From: Bettongia penicillata ogilbyi
Taxonomy: Eukaryota > Chordata > Mammalia > Diprotodontia > Potoroidae
Reading direction: 5' to 3'
DNA: 64,000 nt
Assembly: GCA_023548195.1 (NCBI GenBank)
Contig: JAJHZJ010000121.1
Location: forward strand, 3,410,220 to 3,474,219
In this document: positions 32,881 through 44,834 of the stretch, in pieces
How the letters are laid out: each line of letters opens with the position of its first letter
How positions within the stretch are numbered: the first letter of the stretch is position 1
Made by a program: the position numbers and the translations under genes
The notes under the pieces: model-generated
Told to the model about the DNA's origin: nothing
Databases searched by the model: none
The model's input: only the letters and a program-made list of their open reading frames with translations

Positions 32881-33109
32881 GCCCTAGTGTCTGCAAATAG
32901 CATGTCCTATTTTCCGATGCATTGCATTAAAACTATTTTCATTTTCTATATTGAAAAAAAAATCCTGATTGTAACAAGGAGTTACAGGAGTTTATTGAAT
33001 TGAGGGTGTATATATGTGTGTATGCGTGTATGCACGTGCGCATGTGTGAAATAGTCAAATCTAAGCTTTTTAAAAAATCATCTTGAGATTAGAATGGGGA
33101 GATATCACA

Positions 33110-34200
33110 GGCCATCAGAGCTGGAAGAGACCTCCACAGACACAGTCTAAACTGTCCTTAATAGAAATTGCCTCCTTGAAAAGTGGTGACATAGTCTCTC
33201 AACATCCACTTCCAGTGTGGAAGAGGAGAAGCTAATTACACCCAGAGGTAGCACATTCCTCTTTGGGACAACTTTAGTTGTTATAAAACTTTGCTTTATT
33301 CAAGGTGGCAAATGAGACATAGGTTATTTGGACATGGCCCATTTAGGAGTTGGTTTTGCTTGACTGAGCACATTTGTTACAAGGGTTTTGTTTTTTTCAA
33401 TGTGTGTGGGAATTGTGGGAGGGAAAAAAATTGTATTTTGTTCATTTGAAAACAATTTAGAAAAACGCTACTAAAATAGCTGAACGTGAATAGAAAACTA
33501 AAGAATGATACCAGTGTCCATTAGACTGTAAGCTCCTTCAGAGCAGGAAGTCATTAACCTTTCTTTGTATCCTCAGTGCTTAAATGCACACACAGTAGAC
33601 ACTTAATAAATGCTAACTGACTGGCTAATACCACCGTTTAAGCAGACCACATAAAGAAAGCAGAATAACTTTATATAGAAAACTTTTTACTGAGTCAAAA
33701 TAAGGAACAATTCCTTTTGCACTGTGTTTTTTATAGTGTGTATCATATACATCTACACACAGATTCATGCTGAAAAGCTATTATGGAAACTGACTGTTAC
33801 AGTCTATTGTTTTATTATGTCATTTTCAATTTTTAAAAGTATCTCTCTGAAACTTTCATCAGTCGTTCCCAATTCTGACATAACAGAACAAATCGAATCC
33901 CCTTTCCACATGACAGCCTTTCAAATACTGTAAGACAGCCATCATATCCCATCAATGTCTTCACTTTTCGAGGCTGAGAAATCCAGGTCCTTTAACCAAT
34001 CTTTGTAAGATATGTTCACCAGTATCCTCACTATCCTGTAGTTTGTCACTGTCTTCCCAACACTGATGCACAGAATTAACGCAGTGCTCCAGGGCAGGGT
34101 AGGGCAGGGTTATGGTCACTTCTATTACACTGGATACCATGTCTCTGTTCATGTAGTTGCTAGTTCTCATGATACAGCCTAAGATCAAACACAACTTACT
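33110..34200 (-). repeat. CR1-type LINE 3' region, split
   Basis: 33110-33300 ('gagacctccacagacacag', 'gtagcacattcctctttggg') and 33845-34200 ('cctttccacatgacagcctt', 'ttaaccaatctttgtaag', 'acgcagtgctccagg') are consecutive parts of a CR1 element in reverse. About 0.5 kb separates them, including an L2 3' end at 33515-33635. The related plus-strand end is at 62300-62560. Confidence 0.65.
33515..33635 (+). repeat. L2 LINE 3' end inside CR1
   Basis: 'gactgtaagctccttcagag', 'tttgtatcctcagtgcttaa', 'acttaataaatgctaactg'. Confidence 0.7.
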
Positions 34201-34284
34201 CTTTGTGTCACTTCAGGCAAGTTGCTTAGTATCGCCAAGATTCAATCTCTTCATTTATGTAATGGTGATAGGTAGTAATATATT

Positions 34285-34512
34285 TTATATAGCATCGTAA
34301 AGTTTGTAAAGAGCTTTGCAAATATTATTTCATTTGACTCTCACACAAGTCCTAGGAGATTGGTGTTATTATCTGCATTCTACAGATGAGGAAGCTAAGG
34401 CAGATGTTTGTTGACTTTCCCAAAGTCACCTAGCTGGTAAGTGTCTGGACACAGATTTGATCTCATAACTTCTCACCTCCAGATCCAATACTCTAGCCAC
34501 TGAGCTGCCTTG
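34285..34512 (-). repeat. MIR/THER1-type CORE-SINE
   Basis: 'gtaaagagctttgcaaatat', 'ctacagatgaggaagctaag', 'aaagtcacctagctggtaag', 'actctagccactgagctgcc'. Confidence 0.75.
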
Positions 34513-34529
34513 CATTACCTAATATTAAT

Positions 34530-34745
34530 GCATACCTTTACTTACCTCAAAGGGTTTTAAGAATTAAATGAGATAATGTATATAAAAGCATTCTGTGAAC
34601 CATAAAATAATGTACAAAGGAAAATTACTATCATTTTTCAGTAAGAGAGGCAATGTACCATGTGGGAAAGAGAATTCACCTAGGAGTTGAGAAGATGAGT
34701 TCAAATCCTACTTTTGATACATATACACTGACTACCCAAGCAACT
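34530..34745 (+). repeat. Two MIR/THER1 fragments
   Basis: 34530-34625 is a 3' part ('aattaaatgagataatgtat', 'aaaagcattctgtgaac'). 34640-34745 is a head part ('ggcaatgtaccatgtgggaa', 'gagttcaaatcctac'). They may be one disrupted element or two. Confidence 0.5.
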
Positions 34746-34759
34746 GAGTCTTTAAAGAG

Positions 34760-34980
34760 AAATATGTTTCATTTAAGTTCCACAAACCCTCAAGGGGTCT
34801 AGTGGATAGACCTCAGTGGGTCTAGGCACTTGGATGGGGAAAAAAATTACATCTTTATTTTCACTAACTACTAAAATTTAGCATTTTCTTGAATTATTTA
34901 AAAACATTATTCTGAGAAGGGGTCCATAAGCTTCTGCCAAAAGAGTTGATGATATTTTTTTTAAAGTTAAGAACCCCTTC
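34760..34980. mobile_element. hAT-type MITE, first copy
   Basis: Contains 'gaaaaaaattacatctttat', 'aaaacattattctgagaagg', 'ggtccataagcttc' and ends 'aaagttaagaacccctt'. The central sequence is shared with 36522-36721. The 5' terminus is unclear. Confidence 0.6.
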
Positions 34981-35067
34981 CATAGTCTATAACTATCTGC
35001 ACTTCTGCCAAGGTCCAGCCATGGAGATTTTTAGGACCTAAATGAAATTACAGGCTAGTTTTGACCT

Positions 35068-35182
35068 TCACACACACATAAACACATACACACATATTAC
35101 CCACATACATATATACTCATATATATATATACATACTTACATATACATACATATTATACATATATATTTACATATATATATG
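35068..35182. repeat. Degenerate CA/TA microsatellite
   Basis: Alternating cacaca, catata and tatata steps over about 115 bp. Confidence 0.9.
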
Positions 35183-35189
35183 ACTCGAA

Positions 35190-36515
35190 TAATGTTAAAG
35201 GATGAGGGCTTGCTCTTTCTATCCAACTTTATTTTAAAAGGCCTATAAAGAGCTGTAAAAGAAGTTATTTGAGAGAGGGGGGTGGCTTTCAGCATAGTCT
35301 CCAGATAGCATTTTAAATGAGTGAGTTGCCTTTATGGGCTTAATAAATGTTTCTCAAATTATTTTGCCATTGAGTTAAATCCTGAATCTAACTGCCTTGA
35401 CTGTTTTCCCCCTCAACAATGATGTAGTTACTATTCAGAAGGAAGCAATTACCTATCTCTAAGAGAGATCTCACAAATCTAAATAGAATCAAGAGATCCT
35501 GATACTCTTTAAGAAAATAAGATGAGATACTCCTCAATAACCAGCTTTTAAAATGCACTCTGAAATCCTGAAGCTAACTGTACAAATAGCCAGGTGTGTA
35601 ACAGGATCATTGTTTAGTGTTAGAATGACTGTTTCTCTGGCCTGTAATCCTCAAAACTCCTACCATCTAATTTGTACCCTTAGGGAAAGCCTTTTGGGAG
35701 GGTTTGGGAATAAGAACATGGTGTAAAATCAAATCCTTGTCTCTCCTAAACACAAATCAGGGTGGCTCATCTGCCATCCTGGCACATTGGCAGCCCATAG
35801 GTGTTTAATTTGAGATTTGATAGCTGCTTAAAATTTGCCATCTCCCACAGGTGTTGTCCACAAAGTTGTCAATGACCACTGGCAGAAATTCTAGGAAACA
35901 GAATCCTCCTGGATGTTGGACTCATCACTAGCACTCTCACTCTTCACCTTCTTAACTTGGAGGAGGCTGTTGTGACTTGAATTATATAGGTGCAAGTGAA
36001 CCACCTGCTGTATGAGTGTAGATGTGCCAATATAGGTTCTTTTGCTCATAGCCCAGCATTATTTCAAACACTGTTATACATATGGGCTGTGCGGAAAGTT
36101 GAAAAGCTTCATCCCTCAGATGGGCTATTTGTTTAGGCTCTGACTGTCACCATGTATGTGCTACTACAGGCAAGCTTAACCATATTCACCTCCCTCCCTC
36201 TGGCTATGATAATGGAGAGGTTGGATTTCAAGGCAAACCCCCTGGGAACACTGGGTAGAAAGTTTCTTCTCCTGTCTCAGAAAATAATTCCATAATCTTC
36301 TGGTTTTCTTCTGAGCCTCCTTCACCCCAGCCATGTGAAGATCTTGCGCTCTTATCTCTGCAGCCCCTAGAATTCTTGAAAGTCTGTTTACATCCTAACA
36401 TACAAATGATACTAAAAGAGGAAACTCTCAAGAGCTTCATGGGTAGAAACAACTAAATTACCTTTGGAGGAGAAGCAAAACAACTTTGACAATAGCCTTC
36501 ATCTCGCTGTTTGCT
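35190..36515. other. 1.3 kb with no recognised gene or repeat
   Basis: Mixed sequence. The 74-residue minus-strand frame at 36228-36452 has no motif that I recognise. Confidence 0.4.
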
Positions 36516-36521
36516 TTAGAT

Positions 36522-36721
36522 CAAGGGCTCTTAACCTGGAGTCCATAGATTTTGGGTCATCCATGAACTTCAATGGCGAAAAAAATTACATCTTTATTTT
36601 CACTAATCTCTAACTGAAATTTAGCACTTTCTTCAATTATGAATGTAAGTTTAAAAATAGTATTAACTTCAGCAGATTGCTAGCGGTGTACAACACATAA
36701 GAGATTAAGAACCCTTGGTTT
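36522..36721. mobile_element. hAT-type MITE, second copy
   Basis: Opens 'caagggctcttaacctgg' and closes 'gattaagaacccttgg', a terminal inverted repeat. The middle includes 'aaaaaattacatctttattt' as in 34760-34980. Flanking 8-mers match at only about half of positions. Confidence 0.7.
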
Positions 36722-37039
36722 CACTGAAGTGGTCTTAGTGAGATGATCATGGAATGAGAGTTGGAAGAGTATTTGCCTGTACTAGTAAGACAATGGATCC
36801 CTTGAATTAAGGATTAAAGCCTGTATGGGCAAGTCAGAAAATAATATTCAACATATGCTAATGATTGAATACACAATCCATACCTCCAGTCACTTAGAAA
36901 GGGGTCGGTATACTATCACCATCACCACCCATCATCATCAAAGGACTTGGAAAAGTAGAGAAAACAAGTAGTTGGTTCTTAAGACTAGCAAATTTTCATC
37001 TCTTACTCCCTGAATTTTAATGACTCAGAAGCTTTATAT
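36722..37039. other. No gene seen
   Basis: Contains a short imperfect CAC/CAT-rich run at 36917-36940 and nothing else I can name. Confidence 0.4.
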
Positions 37040-38459
37040 CCAGGAATAAAAAGCTCCTTTCTCCTCCTATCTCCTCCCATTCTCCCACCCCTATCCAACT
37101 CAATCTCACCTATACCCAGGCCCTTTCTTCCTCGGACCCTTTGCAATGGGCCCTCTAAAAGCTTCCCTCAGTTGTTAACAAACGCCATTCTCAGGCTCAT
37201 CTTTTCATACTTTCCATTTTTTTATACTTATGGAAAACTGGCTATTGCCAAAATACCCCTGGACATGTTTTCCAGTGCTGCTTGCTCCCTTTTTCATGTC
37301 CCCTAACACAAAGGACTAAGAGGAGTTTTCATACTCCTTGCTCCCTACTTCCACTTCCAGATTTTTTCTCTGCCACCGTCACTCAGCAACCTCTCTCCTC
37401 TTTTGAGGTTCTTTCCTGGCATAGCACTAAGGATCTGTTACTATCATCTACTGACCTCCAGGCTTTTCTCTCCCTCATGACTCCCAGTCCTTCTCTCTAA
37501 CACAATTTTGTCAGTACATATGTTGATGTTCCATTACGTATCTACTAAATTTCCATGTCCTACAACTTTAGTTTATCTCTGCCACTCAAAGCAATGTCAT
37601 CATCACTTAGAATGTCATCATCATCCGTAACTGCCACCTGCATGACTTTGGACTCAGAAATTCTCTTCTCTTGTCATAATTCCCTCTTCTTCCACTTCTC
37701 CCTCTTTCTCAGTCCTTCTAAACCTATTCTTATCCTTAACTCACTTTTATCCCTGTTTTCCTAGTCCATCACTCCTGCTCTGACCTCACTTTCCTCTCCT
37801 TATATTGCTGACTATACATAGTCTATACATCTCTCTTGTCCTATCCACCTTCTCCTCTTGAGTTGTTGAGCTGCTGAACAGTCTTGGAGGACGTAATCCC
37901 ACCATACCAAGCAAGTTCACTATCAATTTATGTTATCTCATCTCTAATGCATTATCACTACCGAAGTGTAAAACATGTATTCTTCTGAGGCCGATAAGTC
38001 TACCCCATTCACCTCCACAGTTGTTCCAAACCTATAAACCTCTGTACTTTATGCTCACCACCTACTAACTTCTCAAACTTTCACAATCTGGCTTTCTGTC
38101 CCACAATTTGACTGTAAATGCTTCCTCTGAGGTTACCAATGATCTCTTAACTTTTCATTCTGGTGGTCTTTTCTATCTTCATTCTTCTCAAAATCTCCTT
38201 AAATTATAACTTTTGATATATTGTAACTGACTACCACTTCCTCATCACCATTCTCTCCTCCCTTGACTTCCATGACAACATTCTCCTAGTTTTCCTGTTT
38301 TTCTGCTTCTTTTTAGGGTCATTTGCTGGATTGTCTCCTGTTACCTTATCTTAGGTATTTCCCAGGAGACTTCTCTTCTGTCTCTACTGTCTTCATTGAG
38401 ATCTCTTTTACTCATTTTTCAAATACATTCTCTATACAAATGACTCCTAAATCTATCAA

Positions 38460-40254
38460 CCAAATCCAACAAACATTTGTTAAGAACCTACTCCATGCCA
38501 GATACTGTTAGGCACTGGAGATACAAAAAAATGAATCATTTCCTTCCTTCAGGAAGTCTCTATTTTATGAAAGGATATGATATCAATCCATATAAGAGTA
38601 TACGGAATAAATATAATTTAATTTGGTGGAGAGGAAGGAGTAGCTCTTGGAAGATCAAGAGAGCTGTCATTTGAGCTGAGTTTTGAAGGAAACTTGGATT
38701 CTAAGAGATAGAGATGAAGGGGGAGTACATTTCAAGTATATAAAGGCAAAGAGACAGGAAGTGGAATGTTGCATGTGAGAAATAGCAAGAAAGCCCCTTT
38801 GCCTAGAATATAGAACATATGAATATGTGGATAGAATATGAAAAGGAATAATGTCAAATAAAACTGGAAAGGCAGATTGGAGCTAAGTCAAGAAGGGCTT
38901 TAAATGGCAAACAGGAAAGTTTGTATTTGATGTCAAAGGTGATAGGGAGCCACTGGAGTTTACTGAGCAAAGGAGTCATGGTCAGTTATATCATTTTGTT
39001 CCTGATAGATAAGTGGTCAAAGGATATAAACAAACAATTCTTAAAAGAGTTCCAACTATTAACAGCCATATGGTACGGTTCAGAATTACAGGAAGTAAAA
39101 GAAATGTAAATTAAAACAACTGAAGTTTCATCTTACATCCAAAAGATAATGAGCAAAGGTGACAAAAGTCAGTTGAGTATCAATGTTATCAACAGTTGTT
39201 GACAAGTCAAGGTTAAAAACTAGTTTTTTTGTTGGAGGAGTTATTGGAAGACAGATACAGTACTGCATTATTGGTGAAGCTATGAATTGGTATAACTTTT
39301 CTGGAAAGCAATTTGTAATTAGGTAGATGAAATTATCAAAATATCCCTACCCTTCATCTAGAGATTCTATTGCTAGGCTAGAGATCATTGACAACAACAA
39401 AGACTCAACAATCACCAAAACATTTACAGCAACACTTTTTATAGTAGTAAAAACTAAAAATAAAGTCGAGATACCCGTTGACTTAGGAATGGCTAAACAA
39501 ACTGTAGTGAATGAATTTAATGGAATGTTACTATGCTCTAAGAAATAATTGATATGATGGACGTAAAGAAGCATGAAAAGGTTTATATGAACCGATTGTC
39601 AAGTGAGGTAAACAGAACCAGGAAAATAATATACACAATTACTGCAACAATGGCAAGAACTGCAACCACAAGAAAGTGGAAAAGTGGAAAATAAACGTCA
39701 CTCCATTGCAAAGAACAAATATAGGTCTTGAGAAGAAATATGAGAAGACATTTCCTCCTACTCTTTTGGAGAGGTGAAAAAGGCTGTAGATGTAGAATAC
39801 TGCATATGCGGTCAGATTTTTTTTCTTATACATTAATTAGTTATGTTGATTTTTCCTCTCCTTTTCCCTCTTTTTTCTTAAAAATTCTTCAGCATATAGG
39901 ATAAGCCTCTGGGTGTGGGGAGAGGAGGAGAGAGGGGGGAATTTAGGTGACATAAAACCAGACTATGTCAACAAAAATGAATTTATTAAAAAATCAAGTA
40001 AAAAAAAAAGAAATGATGAACATGATCATTGCAGAGAACACTTCTAAATTACAAAGAACAAAGCTGGCTCCAAAGGAAAGAGAGATGTACTAGGAAATTT
40101 GGCAACATAAAACCAAACCAAAATCTATCAATTAAAAATTTATCAAAATTTAAAGAAATATTGCATTGGCAGCATTATAAAGATGGATTGGAGAGGATAC
40201 AGGATTCGAGCAGGAAAATCAATTTAGGGCTATTGCAATAATCCAGGTGAGACT
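38460..40254 (-). mobile_element. L3-type LINE 3' half, inserted in L2 and itself split
   Basis: 38460-38995 ('gttaagaacctactccatgc', 'gatagggagccactggagtt', 'gagtcatggtcagtta') and about 40165-40254 ('aaagatggattggagagg', 'ggctattgcaataatccagg') are adjacent in intact L3. The L1 between them was therefore inserted later. The L3 3' terminus is at the 38460 side. Confidence 0.75.
39000..40015 (+). mobile_element. L1 ORF2 end and 3' UTR, innermost insertion
   Basis: Starts in the C-terminal ORF2 region ('gataagtggtcaaaggatat', 'aaatgtaaattaaaacaact'), passes 'aagctatgaattggtataac', 'tctggaaagcaatttg' and 'ggaatggctaaacaaactg', and ends in an A-rich tail near 40015. It is the longest L1 3' piece here. 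40016-40165 is unassigned, though its first bases resemble another L1 scrap. Confidence 0.75.
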
Positions 40255-41082
40255 CCATAGCCACCCCTAATTTTTCTTCCAAATTTTTAGTCACATAGCC
40301 AATGCTTGCAGGACATCTGCATCTCAAATTCAGCACATCCAAAACAAAGCTCATGTTCTCTCTTCCTAAATCTGCCCTTCCTCCAAATTTCCCTCCCTTT
40401 TTTGATCACACTGCCATTTTCCCAGTCATCCAGTTTCATAGCTTCAGAATCATCCTTGACTCTTCCCCAGTCTTTCATCTTCCCATATACAGTCAATAGC
40501 CAAGACTTAATTGATTCCACCTCCTTTCTCCCACCTGTCCCCTTCTCTCCATTAACATGACCATCACTCTATTCTAAGTCCCCATCATATTTTGCCTGAA
40601 GAAAGCTTTCTTCTCTCTCATCTGTTCTCCAAGAAGCTGCCAATATATCTTCCTAAGGCTTAGGTTTACTCACTTTGCTCCCTAGTTTAAAAAAATTGGT
40701 AGATTCAAATTGCCTCTGGAATAAAATACAAACTCTTTAGCCTGGAATTCAAGGCTCTCCAGAGCACACATCACAATAATCTTTCCAATTTTATTTCATA
40801 TTACTCTTCTTTACAGACTCTATATTCCAGCTGCAATGAACCACCAGTTGTTATTTAAACTCAATACTGCATCTTTTACTTCTGTTCTCACAAGCCCCAT
40901 ATCTGGATTGCTTTTCCACCCTCAGAATATCTTTCTAGGCTCAGCTCTGCTGTTCTCTCCTCCATTTTCCCTTCTCTGGATCCATCTTAACTCTCTCTCC
41001 CCTTCCTCTTCCACTTCACTGTATACTTCTTTGTGTATATGTAATATCCCTGCAATAGAATTTCATCTCCCTGAGGGCAAGA

Positions 41083-41290
41083 TAGACAGCAAGATGTCTT
41101 TTTTTATTTTCCCTCTTGCAATTTTTGGTAATGAGGTTTCTGCTGATTTCACATCCCTAAAATGTATTGTATTCTTCCATGTATGACCGTTGAGGAGCTT
41201 TGTTGACCATAACAAACAGACTCAATGTTCTGGTTTCCCAATGTTCTTTTCACTAACAATACATCCTTGCCTTTGGCTTTCATCACTGGG
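41083..41290. repeat. Left arm of a 208-bp inverted repeat (inserted copy)
   Basis: Reverse complement of 42039-42246, 204 of 208 identical, no gaps. L2 3' sequence lies on both sides ('ctccctgagggcaa' before, 'tctttatcttcata' after), so this arm interrupts the L2 and is probably the new copy. No target duplication and no tail are visible. Confidence 0.92.
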
Positions 41291-41345
41291 TCTTTATCTT
41301 CATACCATGCCTTGAATGCAGTAGGCACTTGATGAATGTTGAATT

Positions 41346-42038
41346 GGGCACATTTGGGAGGCACTCTAACCATTCTTCCAATAAGTAGTTCTTTTTTTCT
41401 TTACACTTTTACATTCTGTAATCAGTCATCTTTTCCCTCAATCTTTCTTTCCCTTCCCCACTCTACCATCATCCCTTCACTAGAAAATGACAGAGCCATA
41501 CTCACATTCAGGTCTCCTAACTCCTAAGTGTAGTAGTCTTTTCCAATACTCTTCTGATACTACATGTTGCCTCCTAATTATTAAATAGGAGGAAAAAAGT
41601 TTATGAACAGGTTCTAGTATCGGCCCAGATCCACTTCTCTAGCACCACCACTATTGCTGAAATGAAGAAACCAAAAGATGTTTTCATTTTAGGCCTAATG
41701 AATTGGAAAACAATGAGGTATGAGGATACGCGTAATAGAAAGGAAAGGTATAGCAGAAATGCAAGATTGGAATCACAATAGAGCCAAGAGTAAACTCTAG
41801 GAAGTCTTGTAAAGGAAAAAAAAGGAGTAGAGAGTTGGCAAAGAGAAGGAGAAGGAGGTTTTCTTGGGAATGAAGCCAAAGGGTGAGATCCAGAAAAATC
41901 TTATGAGTCTACAAGAATAAGAGCCCACCAACAGTAAGAAAAATACAACTCTCAGATCTCCCTTCCCCCACAAAAAAACAAATAAATAAGGAGAGATATA
42001 CTACAAAGAAAAGTGGATTCTTATCTTTTGGATATTGG
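41346..42038. other. Loop between the inverted arms; no gene
   Basis: Pyrimidine-rich at 41375-41470, otherwise unclassified. The 92-residue minus-strand frame (41601-41879) is not supported. Confidence 0.4.
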
Positions 42039-42246
42039 CCCAGTGATGCAAGCCAAAGGCAAGGATGTATTGTTAGTGAAAAGAACATTGGGAAACCAGA
42101 ACATTGAGTCTGTTTGTTATGGTCAACAAAGCTCCCCAAAGGTCATACATGGAAGAAGACAATACATTTTAGGGATGTGAAATCAGCAGAAACCTCATTA
42201 CCAAAAATTGCAAGAGGGAAAATAAAAAAAGACATCTTGCTGTCTA
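42039..42246. repeat. Right arm of the 208-bp inverted repeat (probable source)
   Basis: The mate of 41083-41290. The flanks on both sides are unclassified and look single-copy, so this is more likely the original. Confidence 0.92.
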
Positions 42247-43145
42247 ACAGTTCACAAGTAAAGCATATACAATGCCTATTGCTGTAAAAAACACTAGATT
42301 ACAAGGTATGTTAGGCTTCTTTCCAGGCTATTCATTTGTGGGTTTATTTCTATTTTGTCACATAATCTATTTAGGAAAGGTAGCCTTTCATTGTGGACAT
42401 TTTACGCATTGGATAGAACCATTCACCTGATGACAAGCTGATTTCTGGTTTGCAGAATCTGAAATACAGTCCCCTTAACTCTAATACTCATTTACTTATC
42501 TGTGAGCTAAGAATATTAATTAAATATTTTCTAGATTAGACTTTTTGGCTCCTTCATATGTATGAAGATTAATTAATTACTAAAAGAGCTACTAGTCTCA
42601 TTTCTCTCAAAGGACTTGACTACTATGTTAAATAGAAGGAAGTTTCATTATATTTTATACTCGAAGGACACTTTATTTCTCAGAGACTGAACACAGTCAA
42701 CATTTTGTATTTAAAATTTTTCTTGTCTTAGGTCTGCCAGACCCATTCTATGGACCATAAACTCTCAGTCTCCCCATCTGTGTGATGGTGATAAAATAAT
42801 AAGCACCACTAATCTACAGTTCAGGAGGCTTGTGAAAAAAAACAACTGAGTTTTCTGGTTCTTTGAGACCCTTTCATCATTATGAATATTCAAAAGAAGC
42901 ATTTCTGGCATTGATCAGTTAACAAGCGGGGTACTTTTGTGGGGTAGGGAGATTATGTTTTAAAATTATTAAAGTTGATGATTTTTCTTTCTTCTGGGTG
43001 TTTTTAAAATGAAACAATATGGAATCTTTCTCATGATTACTGAATACAGAATTTCTTTAGTAACCCAACTAAATTCCCAAAGAAAATCTCAAAAAAAAAA
43101 AAAAGCATGCTATCATGCTCCACTCATAGGAGGGGATATTTCCTG
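42247..43145. other. 0.9 kb with no recognised gene or repeat
   Basis: AT-rich with an A14 run at about 43091. I see nothing else. Confidence 0.4.
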
Positions 43146-43149
43146 CTAT

Positions 43150-43325
43150 CTGGAGCATAATACAATAGAAAGAGCACCCCATTTTTAGTCGGAGCACCTA
43201 GGGCTCTACCATTTGTGTATCCTGGGACACACTTCGCTTTTCTCAGCCTTGGCTTGCTAATCTATATAATTGGAGGGTTGGACTCTGACTCTAGAGACCC
43301 TACTATCTCTGTTCTGAAGTTCCGG
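43150..43325 (+). repeat. MIR/THER1-type CORE-SINE
   Basis: 'caatagaaagagcacccca', 'gtatcctgggacacacttcg', 'taattggagggttggactct', in head-to-tail order. Confidence 0.7.
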
Positions 43326-43630
43326 TAAAGTGATTCCTAGTCTCTCTCCATACAAAGGATCATGATATTTCTCAGGGTGAAAATAGATACAGAAAAAAGC
43401 TAAGCTGCTTCACTGAACTCTAAGTTGAGAGTTATAAAGAACCTAAGGTTTTATTAGCAGCACCTCAAGGATCTCCTTGAGAAGAGCCCAAGCAGCTTTC
43501 AGTGATTCTTCATACAAAAATTGCCATCCCTAGCAATGCTACTAAAAATAAACAATTGAATAACATACATATGCATCCTCAGCATTATATGGATCTATGT
43601 ACTTATTTTCTGTGCTGTAGGAAATAAACA

Positions 43631-43862
43631 GGGGAAGCTAGATGGCTCAGTGTACAGTGTTAGGTCTGGAATATTAAGACATCTTTAGTTCAGATCTGGC
43701 TTCAGATGCAGATTAGCTGTGTGACCCTGGGCAAATCATTTAACCTCTCTTTGCCTTAATCCACTGGAGAAGGAAATGGTCAGTCATTCCAGTATCTTTG
43801 CCAAGAAAACTTTGTGGACAGTATGGCCCACATGGCTCCAAAGAGTTGAACTCAACAGCATG
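43631..43862 (+). repeat. MAR1-type CORE-SINE, near full length
   Basis: 'gggaagctagatggctcagt' head, 'agctgtgtgaccctgggcaa' core, 'ccagtatctttgccaagaaa' and 'ccaaagagttgaactcaaca' tail. Confidence 0.85.
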
Positions 43863-44104
43863 GAAATAAAAAGCCTTCCTTCTGTTTTGTTGTCTGCAGG
43901 GGGAAGCAGGTGAACCATTGGCCTGTCAAAAGCCAACAAAGTGTTACAACTTAAGACAACTACAGCTAAGGTTTTCATTCCCAGGGAATGTGAGATAAAC
44001 CATTTCATGAAGAAATGCTCTATGTCTCCAGCGTGACAATGAGGCATCAGATTTAAAAGGTTCCAAATGGACCTCTATACAATCAGATCTCTGTTAACCA
44101 AAAC

Positions 44105-44230
44105 TTGGCTGTCAAAGGAAATGCAATGTGGAATATTGCATAGAAAACTTGATCTTGGAGTCTAGATTCTAGTCTTGACACTAATATGCCCTGGCTGTGT
44201 GGTTCTGGGCAAGCACATAACCATTCAATG
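44105..44230 (+). repeat. THER1-type CORE-SINE head fragment
   Basis: 'gatcttggagtctagattct', then 'tggctgtgtggttctgggca'; the 3' part is missing. Confidence 0.6.
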
Positions 44231-44393
44231 TGGAGAACTCCATAAACCATAATCAAAGGTCTGGGAGGGGGACAGTTACCAGAACTCTAAGAGAAGTAGA
44301 ATTTTTTTCCCCCCTTCAAACTCATTTTTGTTTCACATATTGGGAATTTAATCGTCAACATGCAGTCATTAAGGACCTACTATGTGCCAAGTG

Positions 44394-44637
44394 GGTCACT
44401 AGGTGGTACAGTGGATAGAGCACCAGGCCTAGAGCTAGGAAGACTTGTCTTCCTGAGTTCAAATCTGCCCTCAGACATTTTCTAGCTGTGTGACCCTGGG
44501 CAAGTCACTTAACCCTGTTTGCCTCCGTTCCTCATCTGCAAAAATGAGCTGGAGAAGAAAATGGCAAACCATCCCAGTATGCTAGCCAAGAAAACCCCAA
44601 ATGGGGTCACAAAGAGTTGGACATGACTAAACAAAAG
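44394..44637 (+). repeat. MAR1-type CORE-SINE, full length
   Basis: The best-preserved MAR1 copy here: 'ggtggtacagtggatagagc', 'gtgtgaccctgggcaagtca', 'aaatgagctggagaagaaaa', 'ccaaatggggtcacaaagag', ending 'gacatgactaaacaaaa'. It lies inside L3. Confidence 0.9.
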
Positions 44638-44834
44638 GTAGCCAGGAAAGTCTGAAGGTGAAAGTGAGGAAGAAGACCATCCCAGAAATGAGGGGCAAGC
44701 AGTGAAAACACTCAGAGTCAACAGATGGAGTCTCATAGTCAAGAAAGAGTCAAGAAACCAGCAGTACCACTGGATTGCAGAGTGTCTGGGGGTTAGGGGT
44801 AGGAATAAGGTTTTGTTATACATCTTAGATCAGC

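Larger units (their letters stand above)
37040..41345 (+). mobile_element. L2-clade LINE (ORF2 and 3' end), broken by nested insertions
   Basis: Host element of a nested cluster. 37040-38459 holds degraded endonuclease and reverse transcriptase sequence; just before 38459 it reads 'ctatacaaatgactcctaaa', the codons around the catalytic Tyr-Ala-Asp-Asp position of related elements. The element resumes at about 40255 ('ggacatctgcatctcaaatt', 'ccaaaacaaagctcatgt', 'atcatccttgactcttcccc'), runs through the connector and 3' region ('atacaaactctttagcctgg'), and ends near 41345 with 'gtaggcacttgatgaatgtt'. The gap 38460-40254 is inserted L3 and L1. A 208-bp copy of downstream sequence also interrupts it at 41083-41290. 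Every frame carries stops. Confidence 0.75.

Noticed and set aside
37040..40254. Twin-priming inversion of a single LINE to explain opposite L2/L3 orientations
   Set aside because: The pieces meet tail to tail with the L3 3' terminus in the middle, and L2 resumes on the far side. Nested insertion explains it better.
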